The notes under the pieces were generated by a model, which ran no database searches, was not told the origin of the DNA, and was given only the letters and a program-made list of their open reading frames with translations. Of a stretch of 64,000 bases of DNA, positions 25,055-33,152 are shown one piece after another. Each line of letters begins with the position of its first letter. The stretch's first letter is position 1. This stretch comes from Dongia_B sp035539215 (GTDB taxonomy: Bacteria; Pseudomonadota; Alphaproteobacteria; Dongiales; Dongiaceae): positions 62,001-126,000 of the forward strand of contig DATLIX010000080.1 in NCBI GenBank assembly GCA_035539215.1. Reading direction: 5' to 3'. The position numbers and the translations under genes are program-made.

Positions 25055-25729
25055 TCAGCCAAGCCGGAGGGATAATTCGATATCCGCGGCGACGGGGATA
25101 GAGAGGTAGCCGGACTGGGCAGACCGGACCCGGGCCAGATAGTCGGGACTCCAATTCGCATTGTCGGCCAGGATCAGCGCGCCTGGGCGCAGGCGGGGTT
25201 CAAGCAGGTCGAGGATATCGGGATAGAGCCCCTTGGCGCCATCGAGGAGAACCAGATCGATCACCGCCGGCAGGTCGCGGGCCAGGGTTTGAAGGGCGTC
25301 GCCCTCGCGGATCTCGACCAGGTCACTGAGGCCCGCGGCGGCGATATTGGCGCGGGCCGCTGCCGCTTTCGACGGTTCCAGCTCACTGCTGATCAGATGG
25401 CCGCCGCCGTTGTCGCGCAACGCTGCAGCGAGATGCAGGGTCGAGATGCCGAACGAGGTGCCGAATTCGACGATGTGGCGGGCCCCCATGCTGCGCGCCA
25501 GCATGTAGAGGAGGCGGGCGGTTTCCGGCGATACCGCGAGATGGTACTCCTTCGCACGGGCATAGAGCGCGCGGTAGTCGGTCTTGCTGCGCATCATCTC
25601 TGCCAGTTCCGCCTCCGACAGGTCCGCTATATCCGTCTCCATCCGGGCGGCCGTGGCCGCTGCATCGGCGAAGAGTTTCTGCAGCAGGGGCGCCAGCGGC
25701 GCGGCGGTCAGGGTTATCGGCGTGGTCAT
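25055..25729 (-). CDS. Class I SAM-dependent O-methyltransferase
   Basis: The 224-residue protein is of the caffeoyl-CoA/catechol O-methyltransferase type. The SAM-binding glycine motif is HIVEFGTSFGISTLHLA, motif II gives the acidic residue in LISSELEP, and IDLVLLDGAKGLYPDILDLL supplies the metal-binding Asp. The start at 25729 has GGAGA six bases upstream; a longer form to 25792 overlaps the promoter region. It is divergent from a TetR gene, the likely regulator, across 89 bases. The methyl acceptor is unknown. Confidence 0.83.
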   Translation of the reverse strand: MTTPITLTAAPLAPLLQKLFADAAATAARMETDIADLSEAELAEMMRSKTDYRALYARAKEYHLAVSPETARLLYMLARSMGARHIVEFGTSFGISTLHLAAALRDNGGGHLISSELEPSKAAAARANIAAAGLSDLVEIREGDALQTLARDLPAVIDLVLLDGAKGLYPDILDLLEPRLRPGALILADNANWSPDYLARVRSAQSGYLSIPVAADIELSLRLG

Positions 25730-25818
25730 GAAAGTCTCCGTTCTGTCTTGCATTTGTGGGCCTGCCGATAAAATATGACTAACTCGTCGCATTCGCTAAT
25801 CGCATTCCTGGCGGACCC

Positions 25819-26550
25819 ATGAAGACATCGCGAACATCACGCATTTCCGTGCGAAAACAGCCGAAACAGCAGCGTTCGAGCCAGCTGGTCGCCGATATTC
25901 TCGAAGCCGCTATTCGCGTTTTGCAGCGTGAGGGCGCGCAACGTTTCACCACGGCACGGGTGGCGGAGACGGCCGGCGTCAGCATCGGCTCGCTCTATCA
26001 GTATTTCCCCAACAAGGGCGCGATCCTCTTTCGCCTGCAAGCGGACGAGTGGCAACGTACCGGCGGCATGCTGCAATCGATCCTCGCCGAACGGACGCGC
26101 TCGCCGCAGGAGCGGTTGCGCGCGGTGGTGACGGCATTTTTCCGCTCGGAATGCGAGGAGGCCGATTTGCGCGGCGCGCTCAATGACGCGGCGCCGCTTA
26201 TCCGCGACGCGCCGGAATCGCGCGAGCTGCTGGCCGCCGGCATGCGACGCGTTTCGCTTTTCATGCGCGAGACGATTCCCGGCCTGTCGAAAGCGGAACG
26301 CGGCCGTGCCGCCGATATCATCATGATGTCGCTGAGCAGCGTCGGGAAGCAGGTCTCGGAACAGGGGCTGTCACCAGCCGAGGTCGACCGGCTGGCGAGC
26401 GCGATGGGCGACATGTTCTGCGCCTATCTCGATCAGTTGATCGCCAAGAGCAAGGCCGCCGGCAAAAGCAAGGGCCGCCGGGTGGCGGCGCTGGCAACAC
26501 AAAAAAAAGCGCGCCAGCCGAGAATGGCTCCATCGTCGAGCCGTTCCTGA
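25819..26550 (+). CDS. TetR-family transcriptional regulator
   Basis: The 243-residue regulator has a basic N-terminus and an HTH (QREGAQRFTTARVAETAGVS...SLYQYFPNKGAIL). The alpha-helical ligand domain follows, then a Lys/Arg-rich C-terminal tail of about 30 residues that may add DNA contacts. It is divergent from the O-methyltransferase gene and is its probable repressor. The short intergenic region carries a direct repeat CGCATTC (around 25787-25806) but no clear palindrome. Confidence 0.83.
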   Translation: MKTSRTSRISVRKQPKQQRSSQLVADILEAAIRVLQREGAQRFTTARVAETAGVSIGSLYQYFPNKGAILFRLQADEWQRTGGMLQSILAERTRSPQERLRAVVTAFFRSECEEADLRGALNDAAPLIRDAPESRELLAAGMRRVSLFMRETIPGLSKAERGRAADIIMMSLSSVGKQVSEQGLSPAEVDRLASAMGDMFCAYLDQLIAKSKAAGKSKGRRVAALATQKKARQPRMAPSSSRS

Positions 26551-26628
26551 GAGCGGCCGGGGATAGAGCGGGGGATAGAGAATTGCGCCGGCCGGATTAC
26601 CGATAGCCGGGATAACCGATAGCCAGGA

Positions 26629-27138
26629 TCAGCTTTGGCCGGGGTCGTCGCGCCGCTCATGCACCAGGGCCATGCGGCGCTTCGTGCGGTCGTTGGCGGC
26701 CGGGCCGGGGGCGAAGGTGAAATCCTGTTCGGTCAGTTCGCGCCCGCTGTGACGGTCGACCACAACCGGCTCCGCCACCCGGCCGGTCTTGGCATCGACG
26801 ACATCGACGGCCACGCCCTCTGCGGCGAATTGGCGATTGCCCCAGGCCAGCATGGCGATCAGCACCGGCCGGAAATCGCGGCCCCGGTCGGTGAGGACAT
26901 ATTCGTAACGCGGCGGCTTTTCGCTGTATTGCCGCTTTTCCAGCAGGCCCGCCTCGACCAGCGAATTCAATCGCCGTGTCAGCATATTGGGGGCGATATC
27001 GAGACTCTTCTGGAATTCATCGAAGCGGGAGAGGCCGTGAAAGGCGTCGCGCAGGATGAGGATGCTCCACCACTCGCCGACCCGGTCGAGGCCGCGGGCA
27101 ATGGGACATTGCAGATTGCTGAAGGTCTTGCGTTGCAT
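26629..27138 (-). CDS. HxlR-family transcriptional regulator
   Basis: This 169-residue protein is a paralogue of the HxlR at 24299-24886. It shares LQCPIARGLDRVGEWWSILILRDA, FDEFQKSLDIAPNMLTRRLN and YSEKPPRYEYVLTDRGRDF, as well as the C-terminal PVVVDRHSGRELTEQDFTFAPGP tail. It is divergent from a MaoC-like hydratase gene 77 bases away. An imperfect 22-bp palindrome lies nine bases upstream of its start. It probably represses itself and the hydratase gene. Confidence 0.85.
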   Translation of the reverse strand: MQRKTFSNLQCPIARGLDRVGEWWSILILRDAFHGLSRFDEFQKSLDIAPNMLTRRLNSLVEAGLLEKRQYSEKPPRYEYVLTDRGRDFRPVLIAMLAWGNRQFAAEGVAVDVVDAKTGRVAEPVVVDRHSGRELTEQDFTFAPGPAANDRTKRRMALVHERRDDPGQS

Positions 27139-27147
27139 AGGGCTTAT

Positions 27148-27169
27148 ATAGTGCCAATACTAGCATTAT
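27148..27169. promoter_or_regulatory. Imperfect palindrome between HxlR and MaoC genes
   Basis: ATAGTGCCAAT and ACTAGCATTAT form a 22-bp dyad with 8 of 11 pairs matching. It is nine bases from the HxlR start and 46 from the MaoC-like start, so it could control both. Confidence 0.42.
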
Positions 27170-27215
27170 GCAAGTTATCGGCCATTCCGCGACATACCGA
27201 ACACGGAGCTGGATC

Positions 27216-27707
27216 ATGGATGAGGCAACCAAACTGGCGCGACCTGCGGGGGAGAACGGCGTCAAGCTGCACTACCTCGAGGACCTCGAGATCGGCCAGC
27301 GATTCACCAGCGGCACGCATGAACTGGATGCGGCGCAGATCCAGGCCTATGCACGGCAGTTCGACCCGCAGCCTTTTCATCTCGATGCGGAGGCGGCGGT
27401 CGAAAGCCTGTTCGGCGGTCTTGCCGCCAGCGGCTGGCACACCGCTTCCATCACCATGCGGCTGCTGCTCAATGGCGGCGCCCCGATCGCCGGCGGCGTC
27501 ATCGGGGCCGGCGGCGAGATCAACTGGCCGCAGCCGACGCGACCGGGCGATGTCCTGCGGGTGGAAAGCGAGGTGATGGCGATCGCGCCCTCACGCTCGA
27601 AACCCGATCGTGGCCTCATCACCCTGCGCAGCGTCACCCGCAATCAGAAAGGCGAGACCCTGCAGGTCCTGGTGGCGAAGCTGGTGGTGCCGCGCCGGCC
27701 GGCGTAA
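27216..27707 (+). CDS. MaoC-like hot-dog fold hydratase
   Basis: The 163-residue protein begins with YLEDLEIGQRFTSGTHELDA and YARQFDPQPFHLD, the MaoC/R-hydratase pattern with the catalytic Asp and His in FDPQPFHLD. LAASGWHTASITMRLL follows the hydratase loop. It should add water to an enoyl-CoA or related thioester, but many such single-domain proteins have no assigned substrate. The start at 27216 has GGAG upstream. It is divergent from the second HxlR gene. Confidence 0.82.
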   Translation: MDEATKLARPAGENGVKLHYLEDLEIGQRFTSGTHELDAAQIQAYARQFDPQPFHLDAEAAVESLFGGLAASGWHTASITMRLLLNGGAPIAGGVIGAGGEINWPQPTRPGDVLRVESEVMAIAPSRSKPDRGLITLRSVTRNQKGETLQVLVAKLVVPRRPA

Positions 27708-27766
27708 CCGCGGCCGGCTTCAACGCCTCTGCACCGAGCGCCGCGGCATTGGTCCTGTTTGCGCGT

Positions 27767-27959
27767 CCGTTCCTGGGCGAAGGCCGCGCTGAGTCCGGCA
27801 ATGACTTCGTCTCGCTTGAGCGGCTTGCCCCGGGGCCGGTGGCTATAGCGGACCGCGACACCTTCATCGTGTGACTCGCACCATTTTTCGTCCCAGGCGC
27901 GCGGAGCGAGGATCGCCGGATAAAAGCCCCGGCCTTTTCGTCAGCCGGTATTCATCGCG
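27767..27959 (-). pseudogene. Frameshifted C-terminal remnant of an HxlR-family gene
   Basis: Within the 380-base gap 27708-28087, the minus strand reads PRDEYRLT in one frame from about 27959. After a frame change it reads KGRGFYPAILAPRAWDEKW, GVAVRYSHRPRGK and KRDEVIAGLSAAFAQERTRK. Joined, these resemble the C-terminal half of an HxlR regulator (EYRLTEKGR...PAILAL..W). No intact HTH half is visible upstream. The remnant lies close to a living HxlR gene. The rest of the gap shows no gene. Confidence 0.5.
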
Positions 27960-28087
27960 CGGCCCACCGCATGTGCCGTGGCGCACCGTTACAACTGTAG
28001 CCGACCGGGCCGCGGATGAAACCGTGGCGTAGTGATTGGTCCTTAGCTTCTGGCGTCCAGAGGGCGCTATGAACGAAGAGGACCTCC

Positions 28088-29719
28088 ATGTCGAGCCGGA
28101 CCAAATTGACGCTGCGCAAGCCGGATATTCTCACCCGCATCGAAGCCTATAAGCGGCGCGAAATAGAGGAGGCGAAAGCGCGGGTATCGCCCGAAGCTAT
28201 GCTGGATCTCGCCAAGGTGGCTTCACCGCCGCGCGGATTCGTTCCCCGGATCATGGCGCATCTTCGGCAGGACCGGCCGGCCCTGATTGCCGAGATCAAG
28301 AAGGCGAGCCCGTCCAAAGGCCTGATCCGGGCGGATTTCGATCCGGCGGCGCTGGCACAGGCCTATCAGGATGGCGGCGCCAGCTGCCTGTCGGTGCTGA
28401 CCGACGAGCCTTCATTCCAGGGCCATGCCGATCACCTGCGCCAGGCGCGCGACCATTGCCATCTGCCCGTCCTGCGCAAGGACTTTCTGTTCGAGCCCTA
28501 TCAGGTGCATCAGGCCCGTGCCTGGGGTGCCGATTGCATCCTCGTCATCATGGCTTCGCTCACGGATGCCGAGGCAGGGCAGCTGGTCAAGGCGGCGCGG
28601 GACTTCGGCATGGATGTCCTGCCGGAGGTTCATGACGCGGCGGAGCTCGACCGCGCCCTGGCGCTCGATACCAAGCTCATCGGCATCAATAACCGCAATC
28701 TGCGGACCTTCGACGTTTCCCTGCAGACGACGCTGGATCTCGCGCGGCGCATTCCCGACGACCGCATCATTGTCAGCGAAAGCGGCATTCGCGACCATGC
28801 CGATATTGCGCGGCTGAGCGAGGCGGGGGTACGGACTTTCCTGGTGGGCGAAAGTCTGATGCGCCAGGCCGATGTGGCGTCGGCCGCACGCGGGCTGCTG
28901 TTTGGCAGCACGGCTTCCCACTCCGTCGCCTGGCAAATGCGAGACGCCATCCATAGCGCCAATGGCCATGGCCATAGCGCCAATAGCCATGACGTCGAGA
29001 ACCACCGCCGAGAAACTGGCGGCGCGACAGAGAAAGCTTCCAGCATGACCGAGCCTATATTCGAGCCGCTGCCGGATTTTACCCGCTACCCGCCGGAGGC
29101 AATGGAAGATCGCGCGCAGGCCTTCTTCGAGAATATCCGGCGCCGCCGCACCGTCCGTGATTTCGCCGATACGCCGGTGCCGCGGTCGGTGATTGAATAT
29201 GCCCTCTTGTCCGCCGGAACGGCACCTTCCGGCGCCAATATGCAACCTTGGCATTTCGCGGTCATCGAGAGCGCCGACATCAAGCACTGCATTCGGCAGG
29301 CGGCGGAGGCCGAGGAGCGCGAATTCTATGACGGCCGCGCATCGGCGGAATGGATCGAGGCGCTGCGTCCCTTTGGAACCGACGCCAATAAGCCATTTCT
29401 GGAGACGGCGCCGATCCTGATCGCGATTTTCGCGCAACGCTCGGGCCGCGCGCCGGACGGCACGAAGGTGAAGCACTATTACGTACCGGAATCGGTGGGC
29501 ATCGCGACCGGCTTTCTCATCGCCGCCTTGCATGACGCCGGGCTCGCGACCTTGACCCATACGCCGAGCCCGATGGGATTTCTCAACGAGATCTGCGGCC
29601 GACCGGAATCCGAGAAGCCGTTCCTGCTGCTCGTCGTCGGCTATCCTGCCGCAAACTGCACCGTACCGCGACAAGGCGGAATCAAGAAGCTGCTGCCGGC
29701 CATCAGCAGCTGGCGGTGA
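28088..29719 (+). CDS. Fusion: indole-3-glycerol-phosphate synthase (TrpC) and iodotyrosine-deiodinase-like flavin reductase
   Basis: The 543-residue open frame joins two enzymes. Residues 1-275 are TrpC with all expected catalytic residues: Glu and Lys in LIAEIKKASPSKG, Lys in PVLRKDFLFEPYQ, Glu in LPEVHD, Asn in IGINNRNL and Glu-Ser in VSESGI. Residues 320-543 are a nitroreductase-fold flavoprotein (RRRRTVRDFADTPVP, GTAPSGANMQPWHF) with the EEREFY and DANKPFLETAP segments that bind the amino-acid zwitterion in iodotyrosine deiodinases. A Ser/His/Asn-rich linker carries a 21-nt duplication. An internal ATG at 29045 could give a separate second protein, but its ribosome site is weak. Confidence 0.82.
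   Translation: MSSRTKLTLRKPDILTRIEAYKRREIEEAKARVSPEAMLDLAKVASPPRGFVPRIMAHLRQDRPALIAEIKKASPSKGLIRADFDPAALAQAYQDGGASCLSVLTDEPSFQGHADHLRQARDHCHLPVLRKDFLFEPYQVHQARAWGADCILVIMASLTDAEAGQLVKAARDFGMDVLPEVHDAAELDRALALDTKLIGINNRNLRTFDVSLQTTLDLARRIPDDRIIVSESGIRDHADIARLSEAGVRTFLVGESLMRQADVASAARGLLFGSTASHSVAWQMRDAIHSANGHGHSANSHDVENHRRETGGATEKASSMTEPIFEPLPDFTRYPPEAMEDRAQAFFENIRRRRTVRDFADTPVPRSVIEYALLSAGTAPSGANMQPWHFAVIESADIKHCIRQAAEAEEREFYDGRASAEWIEALRPFGTDANKPFLETAPILIAIFAQRSGRAPDGTKVKHYYVPESVGIATGFLIAALHDAGLATLTHTPSPMGFLNEICGRPESEKPFLLLVVGYPAANCTVPRQGGIKKLLPAISSWR
28951..28992 (+). repeat. 21-nt tandem duplication in the fusion linker
   Basis: Two 21-nt units (28951-28971 and 28972-28992, 19 of 21 identical) begin CCATAGCGCCAAT and encode HSANGHG and HSANSHD, seven residues each, in the linker of the TrpC fusion. 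Confidence 0.8.
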
Positions 29720-29730
29720 CATCGTCGACC

Positions 29731-29790
29731 CAGGGCAACGACGGCCAGGGCAACGACGGCCAGGACAACAACGGCCAGGACCACGGCGGC
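29731..29790. repeat. Four tandem 15-bp repeats
   Basis: Units begin at 29731, 29746, 29761 and 29776. The first two are identical (CAGGGCAACGACGGC); the third and fourth (CAGGACAACAACGGC, CAGGACCACGGCGGC) are diverged. They start 11 nt after the stop of the fusion gene. Confidence 0.85.
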
Positions 29791-29985
29791 TGGGCTCAAC
29801 TGCCAATCAACTGCCAGTCTACGGTCAGTGATGTGGACAACGGCCGCGCCGGGCGAGTCGGCCCGTGTCACATGATATTCATATGACGTAAATGCATGGC
29901 ATCATCGCGATGCCGTTCAATCCTGCATGACCATACTCTATTTATGGGCGACGATGCATGCCGAGCATGCTAGGTCTGTTTCGCC

Positions 29986-30015
29986 GATTCATCAGCGGCG
30001 CGCCGCTGATGAATC
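29986..30015. promoter_or_regulatory. Perfect GC-rich 30-bp palindrome
   Basis: GATTCATCAGCGGCG is followed directly by its exact reverse complement. It lies 205 bases upstream of the MFS gene at 30221. It may be an operator or a cruciform-forming element; there is no T-run on either side. Confidence 0.55.
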
Positions 30016-30220
30016 TGTGTCGCGTCGCTTTGCTGATCTGTCGCATTGCCGATGTGCCGATGCTGATGTCCGGGCGCGGCCCTGCCGGCGGGTGCCGGTG
30101 AGATACAGCCGGCCGGCAAGTAGCGGCCAGCAAGTATCGGATAGCGCGACCTTCCTGCAGCCACACATGTTCGGCGCGGCACCTCGAGCCCGCGACGTCC
30201 TGCCGATTTCGGAGTGATCC

Positions 30221-31468
30221 ATGACCAGTCAATGTGATGTCGCCACCGCAGATGGATCGGAAGGCATGAGCCCGGCCGACTGCGCCGGCGGGCGCGAAGT
30301 GGCCCGTGCGGATACCCGCGCCTGGCTGGCGGTGCTGTCGATCGCCATCGGCGCTTTCGTCATGGTGACCAGCGAATTGCTGCCGGTCGGACTGCTGACC
30401 GATATCAGCGCCGGTCTCCATGTCACCAATGGCGTCGCCGGCCTGATGATGATGATGCCGGCGGCGGTCGCCACCTTCGCCGCGCCCATCGCCCTGATCG
30501 CCGCCGGCCGCTTCGACCGCCGCCTGGTGCTCTGCAGCCTGATGGCGCTCATCATCTGCTCGAATATCGTCGCGGCCCTGGCGCCGAGTTTCGCTGTGGT
30601 GCTGATGGGGCGCTTCCTGCTGGGTATCTGCGTCGGCGGTTTCTGGACCTATGCCACGGCGACCGGCCAGCGCCTGGTGCCGCCGGCTTCGGCCAGCAAG
30701 GCGATCGCCATCGTCCTCACCGGCATTTCGCTCGGCACCGTCTGCGGCGTGCCGGCCGGGGCGCTGATCGCCGAATATTTCGGCTGGCGCGCGGCCTTCG
30801 CCACGACCGCGGTGCTGACGGGCCTCGTCCTCTTTGCCCAGATCGCCTTCCTGCCGCGCATGCCGGGCAATGCGGAGATGCGGCTCAGCCATCTTGTGGC
30901 GCCCTTGCGTTACACCATGGCGCGGATCGGTCTGCTGGTTTCGGTTCTCATCTTCATCGGCCAGTTCGCCTCCTATACCTATCTAAAGGCCTTCCTGCAG
31001 CAGGTGAGCGGCCTCGATGGCACCCTGGTCGCGATACTGCTGCTGGTCTATGGCCTGACCGGTGTCGCGGCCAATTTCATCGGCGAATGGGCGACTGCGC
31101 GAAATCTCAAGGTCACCATGGTCGGCATTGCGGTGGTCGGCGGCCTCAGCATCCCCGCTTTCAATTTGCTGAGCGGCAGCGCCATCCTGGTTTCCGCCCT
31201 GGTTGCCATCTGGGGCCTTGCCTTCGGCATCATTCCCATCGCCATCACCGTCTGGATGTACAAGGCATCGCCGGATCAACCGGAGGCCGGCCAGGCGCTG
31301 CTGGTTTCGGTGGTGCAGATCGCCTTGTCGAGCGGCGCGGCGATCGGCGGACGCATCGTCGACTGGTACGGGCTGCCGGCGACGATGAATTTCGGCGGCC
31401 TGCTGATGTGGCTGGCGGCGGCGCTGGTGCTGCTGTTCATCCGGTCCGCCTGGCCGACAGCGCGCTGA
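30221..31468 (+). CDS. DHA1-family MFS transporter (AraJ/sugar-efflux type)
   Basis: This 415-residue transporter has twelve membrane segments. The opening LSIAIGAFVMVTSELLPVGLL is characteristic of the AraJ/YdhP/SetA-like DHA1 group, with MGRFLLGICVGGFWTYATATGQRLV in segment 4. A hydrophilic N-terminal tail of about 35 residues precedes the first segment. TTCGGAG lies upstream of the ATG. It is likely a proton-driven exporter of sugars, arabinose-like compounds or drugs. The gene is preceded by the palindrome-bearing region and has no adjacent regulator gene. Confidence 0.85.
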   Translation: MTSQCDVATADGSEGMSPADCAGGREVARADTRAWLAVLSIAIGAFVMVTSELLPVGLLTDISAGLHVTNGVAGLMMMMPAAVATFAAPIALIAAGRFDRRLVLCSLMALIICSNIVAALAPSFAVVLMGRFLLGICVGGFWTYATATGQRLVPPASASKAIAIVLTGISLGTVCGVPAGALIAEYFGWRAAFATTAVLTGLVLFAQIAFLPRMPGNAEMRLSHLVAPLRYTMARIGLLVSVLIFIGQFASYTYLKAFLQQVSGLDGTLVAILLLVYGLTGVAANFIGEWATARNLKVTMVGIAVVGGLSIPAFNLLSGSAILVSALVAIWGLAFGIIPIAITVWMYKASPDQPEAGQALLVSVVQIALSSGAAIGGRIVDWYGLPATMNFGGLLMWLAAALVLLFIRSAWPTAR

Positions 31469-31634
31469 CAGCCGGATGCTTACACTTTTTCTTGATGCGG
31501 AATAAAACACGCAGCGCGACATTCTGAGTTTGGGGCGGTCTGCCGTTTTCTGTTCAAGCCGAATTCGCGGGGAACAGGGCGGCACGGCCGGTGAGGGTTA
31601 CACCAGGGGCGGTCTTCCACCAGGAGCTATTGTC

Positions 31635-32297
31635 ATGAAAACGCCAAATTGGATTGCTGCCGGCAACCGTCGAATCTCGGGCAGCGGCGCGATCGGTCGC
31701 GCGGCTACCGTCAGCCTCGCCCTGATGCTGTCGCTCCCGGCGCTGTCGGCCGCCAGCTTCGCCGATACCGCGCCGCCCAAACGCATCCGCGGCACCATCG
31801 ATGCGATCAGCGATAGCAGTCTCGACGTGACGTCGCGCGGCGGCCAGAAGATGACCTTCAAGCTGGCCCCCGACCTGGCCGTCACCGGCGTCACCCGCAC
31901 CACCTTGAGCGAGATCAAGCCCGGCAGCTATATCGGCACCGCCGCCTTGCCCCAGGCCGATGGCAGCCTGAAAGCCATGGAAGTACACATCTTCCCGCCC
32001 AGCATGAAGGGCACGGGTGAGGGCGAGCGTCCCTGGGACCAGGGCAAGTCCAGCAAGATGCTGAATGGCCTGGTTGGCGACGTGGTCGGCACCGATGGCC
32101 ACAGCTTCATGGTCAAATACGGCGACAAGCAGCAGAAGGTCGACGTGCCGGACAAGGCGCCGGTCGTGATGATGGCGCCGGCCGATCGCTCGCTGCTGAA
32201 GCCGGGCGCCAAGGTCATCGTCTTTGCCGCGCCCACCGATCCGCAGACCGCAGCCCGCGTGCTGGTGGGCGAGAACGGTCTGACTCCGCCGATGTAG
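31635..32297 (+). CDS. Secreted protein with beta-strand (OB-like) repeats, unknown function
   Basis: The 220-residue protein has a long Sec signal peptide; the hydrophobic core is AATVSLALMLSLPALSAASFA and the cleavage is near residue 44. Two similar beta-rich modules follow: IRGTIDAISDSSLDVTSRGGQK and VGDVVGTDGHSFMVKYGDKQQ. This resembles DUF5666-like domains of exported metal- or copper-associated proteins, but the match is tentative. The start at 31635 has AGGAG nine bases upstream; an upstream ATG at 31530 would mask the signal. It stands alone between an MFS gene and osmC. Confidence 0.72.
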   Translation: MKTPNWIAAGNRRISGSGAIGRAATVSLALMLSLPALSAASFADTAPPKRIRGTIDAISDSSLDVTSRGGQKMTFKLAPDLAVTGVTRTTLSEIKPGSYIGTAALPQADGSLKAMEVHIFPPSMKGTGEGERPWDQGKSSKMLNGLVGDVVGTDGHSFMVKYGDKQQKVDVPDKAPVVMMAPADRSLLKPGAKVIVFAAPTDPQTAARVLVGENGLTPPM

Positions 32298-32326
32298 ATG
32301 CGGCCGCGACAGGCGGCGCGTGGCGG

Positions 32327-32752
32327 CTAGAGCAGTTTCGCCGACAGCGTGATCGCGACCGTCTTCAGCGCCTTGGAGACAGGGCAGTTTTCCTTGGCCT
32401 GCTGTGCCACCGTTTCGAATTTGGCAGCGTCGATGCCAGGCACGGCGGCCTCGGTGACGAGGTCGATGCCGGTGATGGCGAAGCCGCCGCCGACCGGACC
32501 GAAATTTACCGTCGCGCGGCTGTGAATCTGCGTCGGTGGATGACCGGCCTGTGACAGGGCGGCGGCCAGCGCCATGGAGAAACATCCGGCATGGGCGGCG
32601 GCGATCAGCTCTTCGGGATTGGTGCCCTCGCCGTTTTCGAAGCGTGAGGGGAAGGAATACGTCCCCTCGAACGCGCCGCTGCCAAGCTTGATCTCACCCT
32701 TGCCGTGCTTGAGATCCCCGTGCCAGACGGCGTCCGAACTGCGATAGGCCAT
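32327..32752 (-). CDS. OsmC/Ohr-family peroxiredoxin
   Basis: The 141-residue protein has both OsmC redox cysteines, in AAHAGCFSMALAAAL and AKENCPVSKAL, plus the Glu of TNPEELIAAAHA. It starts with the OsmC-like SSDAVWHGDLKHGKGEIKLGSG rather than the Ohr pattern. OsmC proteins reduce organic hydroperoxides using lipoylated proteins or thiols in the cytoplasm. Length matches the family. No regulator (OhrR) gene is adjacent. Confidence 0.88.
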   Translation of the reverse strand: MAYRSSDAVWHGDLKHGKGEIKLGSGAFEGTYSFPSRFENGEGTNPEELIAAAHAGCFSMALAAALSQAGHPPTQIHSRATVNFGPVGGGFAITGIDLVTEAAVPGIDAAKFETVAQQAKENCPVSKALKTVAITLSAKLL

Positions 32753-32989
32753 GCTGCTCTCCCGTTTTTTCTTTCGTTCCTGCCGCGATGACGGCGATGT
32801 CCCGGGCTAACAATCCGGTCATCGGCATCGTTCCCACATGGCAGGCCGGCGCCGCCGGCCGGGACGGACGAGACCTGCAATGTTTCGTCACCATCAGTTA
32901 CAATTTGTTGCTGGTCCGAGGCGACGCGCTGCGCTAAGAGTTGAAGCAGGGAAGGACCTCGAAAGAGATCTTTAAGCGGGAGAATCGCC

Positions 32990-33139
32990 ATGTGTTTATG
33001 TAGTCGGGTTTCACAAGGCTTCCTCATTGCCTGTCTGACAGTGATCGCCCTCGCGGCGGTTACCCGTTACCAATCTGCGCATGCTCACACGATATCCACA
33101 AATGCCGCCGCGGTTCTGATGGAACGGACGGCTCGCTGA
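32990..33139 (+). CDS. Small exported or membrane protein, 49 residues
   Basis: A short frame starts MCLCSRVSQG, has a hydrophobic stretch (FLIACLTVIALAAV) and then a possible signal-peptidase site after AHA. GCGGGAG lies eight to twelve bases upstream of the ATG. It was found by reading the gap between osmC and the LysR gene. It has no recognisable family. The good ribosome site and hydrophobic pattern support expression, but it could be chance. Confidence 0.42.
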   Translation: MCLCSRVSQGFLIACLTVIALAAVTRYQSAHAHTISTNAAAVLMERTAR

Positions 33140-33152
33140 CGGCATCGCGCAG

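Larger units (their letters stand above)
29720..30220. other. 501-base region with repeats and a palindrome
   Basis: No supported gene was found. The region holds four 15-bp tandem units (29731-29790), AT-rich sequence near 29870-29945 and a perfect 30-bp palindrome (29986-30015). A frame starting GTG at 29716, overlapping the fusion stop, would encode 56 residues including four QGNDG-like repeats and end at 29886. It lacks a convincing ribosome site. Confidence 0.45.
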
